A stretch of 29,727 nucleotides of DNA from Methanobacterium sp. UBA176 (GTDB taxonomy: Archaea; Methanobacteriota; Methanobacteria; Methanobacteriales; Methanobacteriaceae). The position numbers were made by a program, and so were the translations under genes. The stretch is taken from NCBI GenBank assembly GCA_002505765.1, contig DAVZ01000063.1:1-29727 (forward strand), read 5' to 3'. The stretch's first letter is position 1. Each line of letters starts with the position of its first letter. The notes under the pieces are model-generated. The model was given only the letters and a program-made list of their open reading frames with translations. It had not been told where the DNA came from and made no database searches. Positions 26,380 to 29,727 of this stretch are shown piece after piece.

Positions 26380-26991
26380 TTAAAACAAGTTATTCAGCCA
26401 TTCAGTTTTAACTATGCTATCCAAAACTTCATTTAAATTCATGCTTCTTTCCAATATTTCAATCATTTTTTTATTAGGTTCTGAGTATATGATTGGAAAA
26501 TCAAGTTCTCCCTTATCTTCATTTGGATAATAAGCTAGAATTTCCTTATCAATGCTGAATTGTGCATTAATTCCCTCTTTATTTCCACGAGCATCTAACC
26601 TGATCCATCTATCTAAACTGCTGATAAAAACTCCATTTAATCCATGCAGGCCATATCCTTCATCAAATTCAAGTTTCTGGTAGCAAAATCCAGCAGGAAT
26701 GTTTAAACTCCTTAAAAGAGCTGCCAGTAAATGAGATTTTGCAATGCAAATGCCATGTTTGTATTTTAAGACATCCGAGGCTCTAAAGGTGATAACATTG
26801 CTTTTAATATCCAGTGAATGAGAAATTTCATCGCGAACAAATTCATAAACAGTTTTAATCAATTGAATTTCATTACTGATGTCATTTGATAAATTCATGG
26901 TAGTTTTTTGGATATTTTCATCTTCAAAATTTATAATTTCAGATAAAGCAAGATATTTACTTTTATCGCTGGTTTCTGGTAATAATTCCAT
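26380..26991 (-). CDS. Transglutaminase-like cysteine peptidase-fold protein
   Basis: 203 residues with a transglutaminase-core domain: Cys82 in KHGICIAKSHLLAALLRSLN, His116 in GYGLHGLNGVF and Asp133 in RWIRLDARGN form the catalytic triad. No signal peptide, so it is cytoplasmic. Members of this family hydrolyse or form amide bonds; the substrate is unknown. GGTGAATTC precedes the ATG. The gene upstream on the same strand is the decayed CMD-family gene. Confidence 0.85.
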   Translation of the reverse strand: MELLPETSDKSKYLALSEIINFEDENIQKTTMNLSNDISNEIQLIKTVYEFVRDEISHSLDIKSNVITFRASDVLKYKHGICIAKSHLLAALLRSLNIPAGFCYQKLEFDEGYGLHGLNGVFISSLDRWIRLDARGNKEGINAQFSIDKEILAYYPNEDKGELDFPIIYSEPNKKMIEILERSMNLNEVLDSIVKTEWLNNLF

Positions 26992-27015
26992 GAATTCACC
27001 TTTAAATTATAATTG

Positions 27016-27357
27016 TCACTTTGCACCAATTTCATCCAGAAAATTCAGCCAATTATTGCGGACAATAACAAATGACGGTCCGCCACCGAACTCTACTCCT
27101 ATGCTGCTACCTCTGATATCTCCTGTTTTGTATCTACGGTATATACGGCATTATTTAATGATTAGCGAGACAGGGGATATATTTAGTGGTTACAGAAGCT
27201 GTAACGCCCATTAATTCTTTCTGTTTAATATCTAAGGCTCCTTATTTGTAATAGTATTTCATCATACTCATTGAATCCGTTAAAAAGATCAGGTGCTTCT
27301 TTTTTAATCTTTCCCTATTCATCTTTCTGTTTTTTAAATATCCTTTACAGAGTTCAT
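27016..27357 (-). pseudogene. Decayed carboxymuconolactone decarboxylase/AhpD-family gene
   Basis: Pieces in several frames reconstruct an AhpD-like protein in order: ATG 27357 NSVKDI; KIKKEAPDLFNGFNEYDE; IKQKELMGVTASVTTKYIPC followed by LANH; then GVEFGGGPSFVIVRNNWL and NFLDEIGAK before the TGA at 27016-27018. Stops and frame changes interrupt it, a segment after LANH is degraded, and the first Cys of the usual CxxC is Tyr (YIPC). Intact relatives are about 110 residues of the same layout, so the length is preserved while the reading frame is lost. Confidence 0.7.
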
Positions 27358-27380
27358 AATTACAATCCTATATTTAAATT

Positions 27381-28211
27381 TTAATCATTCAATAGTTTTA
27401 CAATCTTTTCATATTCATACAAATTATTTGAAGCTTCTAATAAATTGTCTTCCTTAATATACTCCAATGAATTGCTTATTGCTCGAAGACTCGAATATAT
27501 TAACAGCGTTGGCAGACTAATCCTCACCACTCCACATTTTTTCAAATCATTGATTGAAAACTCAGTTATATTGTAGGGCATTCCAGCAGCAATGCTAACT
27601 GGCCCCTTAACCTCTTTTGTAACCTGTTTAACTTCATCAAGTGTCGTTACATATGTTATGAATGCTAAATCGGCGCCTGCCTCAAGATACTGGTTAGCAC
27701 GGTCTATTGCAATTTCCAATCCTTCAGATCTATCTTCAGTTGATTTTAAAGCATCTGTACGGCCATTAATTATAAAATCATGATTACCTTCAGCTTCGGC
27801 TGTTTCTCTGGCCACAATGATCTTTTGAGCCATTAAATCCTCACTTACAATGGATAAAGGGCTTTTACCAGGAATTTGATCTTCGATATTCAGTCCAGCA
27901 ACTCCTGTCTGTATAAAATTATCAACCGTGTCTAAAACCTCTTCAGGACCCCCGTATCCGTCTTCAGAATCGGCCATAACCGGTATATCCACTGATTCTA
28001 CTATTCTACTGGTCCATTCTATATTTTCATTTAAAGTCACGTCCATTTCTCTTTTATAACATGCCTGAATTGAAAAACTGTATCCGGAGCATTGCACAGC
28101 TTTAAATCCTGCATTTTCTATTAACTTAGCACTTATTGGGTCATATGCATCTGGCATTATTAATGTTTCATTGGAATTTAAAAGATCTTTAAGCATTTTG
28201 CTTTTATTCAT
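27381..28211 (-). CDS. Isocitrate lyase/PEP mutase superfamily protein
   Basis: 276 residues with the alpha/beta-barrel of the ICL/PEP mutase superfamily: LIMPDAYDPISAKLIENAGF at the N-terminus, VMADSEDGYGG with Mg-binding acidic residues, GVAGLNIEDQ, INGRTDAL and the C-terminal SIAAGMP. Likely a C-C lyase or decarboxylase on a 2-hydroxy- or 2-oxo-diacid; the exact reaction is not readable from sequence. The frame opens at GTG 28220, but that GTGAT is better read as the ribosome binding site of ATG 28211. Last gene of a three-gene operon. Confidence 0.85.
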   Translation of the reverse strand: MNKSKMLKDLLNSNETLIMPDAYDPISAKLIENAGFKAVQCSGYSFSIQACYKREMDVTLNENIEWTSRIVESVDIPVMADSEDGYGGPEEVLDTVDNFIQTGVAGLNIEDQIPGKSPLSIVSEDLMAQKIIVARETAEAEGNHDFIINGRTDALKSTEDRSEGLEIAIDRANQYLEAGADLAFITYVTTLDEVKQVTKEVKGPVSIAAGMPYNITEFSINDLKKCGVVRISLPTLLIYSSLRAISNSLEYIKEDNLLEASNNLYEYEKIVKLLND

Positions 28212-28241
28212 AAAAATCACTTCTAAAATTTAATTATAAAC

Positions 28242-28922
28242 TCATTTAACTATTCTATACTTTAGCCACACTATATCATTTTTTAATTGATCAATATTTT
28301 CCAATTTAACCCTTATAACATCATTTAATGATTCTAAATCTTTCCCAATAAAGATTGAATTTAAAGTTGTGCCCCCAACAAGTTCAGGGTGTATCAGCAG
28401 GTTAATTTCATCTGCTAAACCCTCTCTAAGAAGAATTCCATTTAAAATACCTCCACTATCAACCCGAATAGAGTCTATTCCATATTCAGAGTTTAAATTT
28501 CGAAGTGCATATTTTAAATCAACCTGATCTTCACCTGAAATAATAAAATCAATTTTTCTTTCATTTAAATAATCAAGATACTCTTCAGACGTATTCTCAG
28601 AGCATAAAACAATAATATCCCTCAAATAAGGCATTTTAAATAATTCATTCCAGATTCGGATTCTTCCTCTGCTATCTGGAACTATCAAAAATGGTCGGGA
28701 GTCATTTGGATCTTTCTCTCTGTTAATGATTGATTCCAAATTTTCTTCACTGGTTTCACCAGGATTAACTCCAAATCCTGCCAATACAGTATTACTACCC
28801 ATCAACACTGCATTTATACTCCATTTGGATGCAATTTCATAATATAACTCCATATCTGCATTAAAACCTTTTATTCGACCATCAAGACTTATTGCGTTAT
28901 ATAATATAATTTTTGGCAACAT
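28242..28922 (-). CDS. RibD C-terminal/dihydrofolate reductase-like protein
   Basis: 226 residues with the RibD_C/DHFR-like reductase fold: AISLDGRIKG at the N-terminus, AVLMGSNTVLAGFGVNPGE as the nucleotide-binding segment, and IRVDSGGILNGILLREGLADEINLLIHPELVGG near the C-terminus. It may reduce a pterin- or ribitylpyrimidine-type substrate. It diverges from the standard archaeal riboflavin-pathway reductase start (LDGKIA), so a different substrate is possible. GGGGAG precedes the ATG; 17 bp separate it from the upstream gene. Confidence 0.78.
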   Translation of the reverse strand: MLPKIILYNAISLDGRIKGFNADMELYYEIASKWSINAVLMGSNTVLAGFGVNPGETSEENLESIINREKDPNDSRPFLIVPDSRGRIRIWNELFKMPYLRDIIVLCSENTSEEYLDYLNERKIDFIISGEDQVDLKYALRNLNSEYGIDSIRVDSGGILNGILLREGLADEINLLIHPELVGGTTLNSIFIGKDLESLNDVIRVKLENIDQLKNDIVWLKYRIVK

Positions 28923-28939
28923 AAAACGCTCCCCTCAAA

Positions 28940-29614
28940 TTATCTTAAATATTCTATGTTTATATTCGGATTTAAAGCAATACCTGGCTTTGCTAATAAT
29001 TCTATGAATTTAAAACCTTTTGATGGATGAAATAAATTTGCTGACGCGCAGCTTTTTAAAACCCATGCTGTATCCAGCCCCATTTCTGTACCTGCACATG
29101 CAAGTACGATTTCATCTTCAGGAATAACACCTGCATCAGTGGCCATTAAAACACTCTCCATAGCTACAAGAGTGCCTGGAGAAATCATTTCCAGTGTCTT
29201 TGCCATTACATCAAGAGAAGTAATCTTCTGCAAGTGTAATCTCATAGAAAAGGTGGGTCCAAAAAATGAAATTGTACCTCGAACTATTTCAACACCTAAC
29301 TCATTCAATTTATCCCTATTTTCATCTGTGACATTCATTGGAACTCTTTTAAAACCATTTTTTATCCATTCATCTCTTTTTTCTTTTAGTTCAGGTATTT
29401 CTGCAAATAGATCTTTATCCATTCCCTCTACTTCCCAGTACATTCCCTGAGGACATGTGACACAGATCACTTTCTTATCCACTTTTTCAGCTATTTTAAG
29501 AGCACTACTGCCTGTAACAGATGCAACGACTATATAATCAACATTAGAAGTATTTTTGATGATATTTATGATATCGTCAGTATTTACAGGACCTGGTCTT
29601 TCGAAAACCTTCAT
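28940..29614 (-). CDS. Stand-alone pyruvate kinase C-terminal-like domain protein
   Basis: 224 residues. DYIVVASVTGSSALKIAEKV resembles the alpha/beta C-terminal domain of pyruvate kinase, here without any catalytic barrel. Later segments (VRGTISFFGPTFSMRLHLQKI, SVLMATDAGVIPEDEIVLACAGTEMGLDTA) are specific to an archaeal conserved family of unknown function. The frame opens at 29629, but GGGGAGAT just before ATG 29614 (MKVFERPG) supports the shorter start. First gene of the operon with the RibD-like and PEP mutase-like genes. The 29615-29727 upstream end holds its promoter region, with nothing else recognised. Confidence 0.75.
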   Translation of the reverse strand: MKVFERPGPVNTDDIINIIKNTSNVDYIVVASVTGSSALKIAEKVDKKVICVTCPQGMYWEVEGMDKDLFAEIPELKEKRDEWIKNGFKRVPMNVTDENRDKLNELGVEIVRGTISFFGPTFSMRLHLQKITSLDVMAKTLEMISPGTLVAMESVLMATDAGVIPEDEIVLACAGTEMGLDTAWVLKSCASANLFHPSKGFKFIELLAKPGIALNPNINIEYLR

Positions 29615-29727
29615 TTTATCTCCCCACATCCATAATTAGATTTATTAGATAATTGAATCATAAATTACTTAAATTTTATCAAAAATAGGGGTTGTAAAGT
29701 TATTAGGGGTTGAGCAGATTTATTGAA

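Noticed and set aside
26879..27214. 111-codon plus-strand ORF
   Set aside because: It is antisense to the transglutaminase-like gene and the CMD pseudogene; the minus-strand reading has recognisable motifs, this one has none.

Overview
The window looks like a chromosomal segment of a Methanobacterium-like hydrogenotrophic methanogen (Methanobacteriales). It carries coenzyme M biosynthesis genes (comC, comD, comE), archaeal purP, the archaeal termination nuclease fttA, an archaeal proteasome beta subunit, a wyosine-pathway taw2 and Hjc resolvase. The DNA is AT-rich, with archaeal TATA boxes and GGTGA/GGAG ribosome binding sites. The genus is inferred from gene content; no rRNA is present.

Layout. 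1-2.8 kb: the 3' part of pyrD, then pyrK and an AI-2E-type permease, all on plus. 2.9-7.2 kb: an accessory, decaying zone, mostly on minus. It holds a small lipoprotein whose best start appears to be ACG, a frameshifted duplicated membrane protein, a twice-frameshifted C39-peptidase surface protein, two DUF5518-like membrane paralogues, a second broken copy of the C39 protein's C-terminal half, and an unrecognised plus-strand fragment framed by hairpins. 7.2-8.8 kb: hjc, a hypothetical gene and a five-tRNA operon (Asn, Met, Glu, Leu, His) with hairpins in its leader and spacers. 9.1-13.2 kb, plus: an unusual radical SAM protein (CX4CX2C), gatB, an MJ1316-domain protein, a CBS-ParB-like fusion and hisE. 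13.2-19.3 kb, minus: a surface-protein remnant, comE-comD, a TauE/SafE exporter, purP with a structured leader, and a purM-comC pair. 19.4-23.6 kb, minus: an orphan helical protein, fttA and psmB. 24-25.9 kb, plus: taw2, a nitroreductase and a DUF429 protein. 25.9-27.4 kb: a small nonsense-interrupted ORF, a transglutaminase-like gene and a decayed AhpD/CMD-family gene. 27.4-29.6 kb, minus: a three-gene operon (pyruvate-kinase-C-like, RibD/DHFR-like reductase, PEP mutase/isocitrate lyase-like).

The genes support pyrimidine, purine and histidine synthesis, coenzyme M synthesis (sulfolactate to sulfopyruvate to sulfoacetaldehyde), tRNA charging and modification, transcription termination and protein turnover.

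The most unusual signal is a dispersed family of short hairpins, typically 7-11 bp arms around a 3-nt loop, often with ATC / GAT at the loop edge. They cluster in the tRNA operon, the purP leader, downstream of fttA and at the edges of pseudogene fragments. Several arm substitutions keep pairing only as G-U in the minus-strand RNA, which suggests an RNA-level role. All calls come from reading the sequence; no database or folding search was run.
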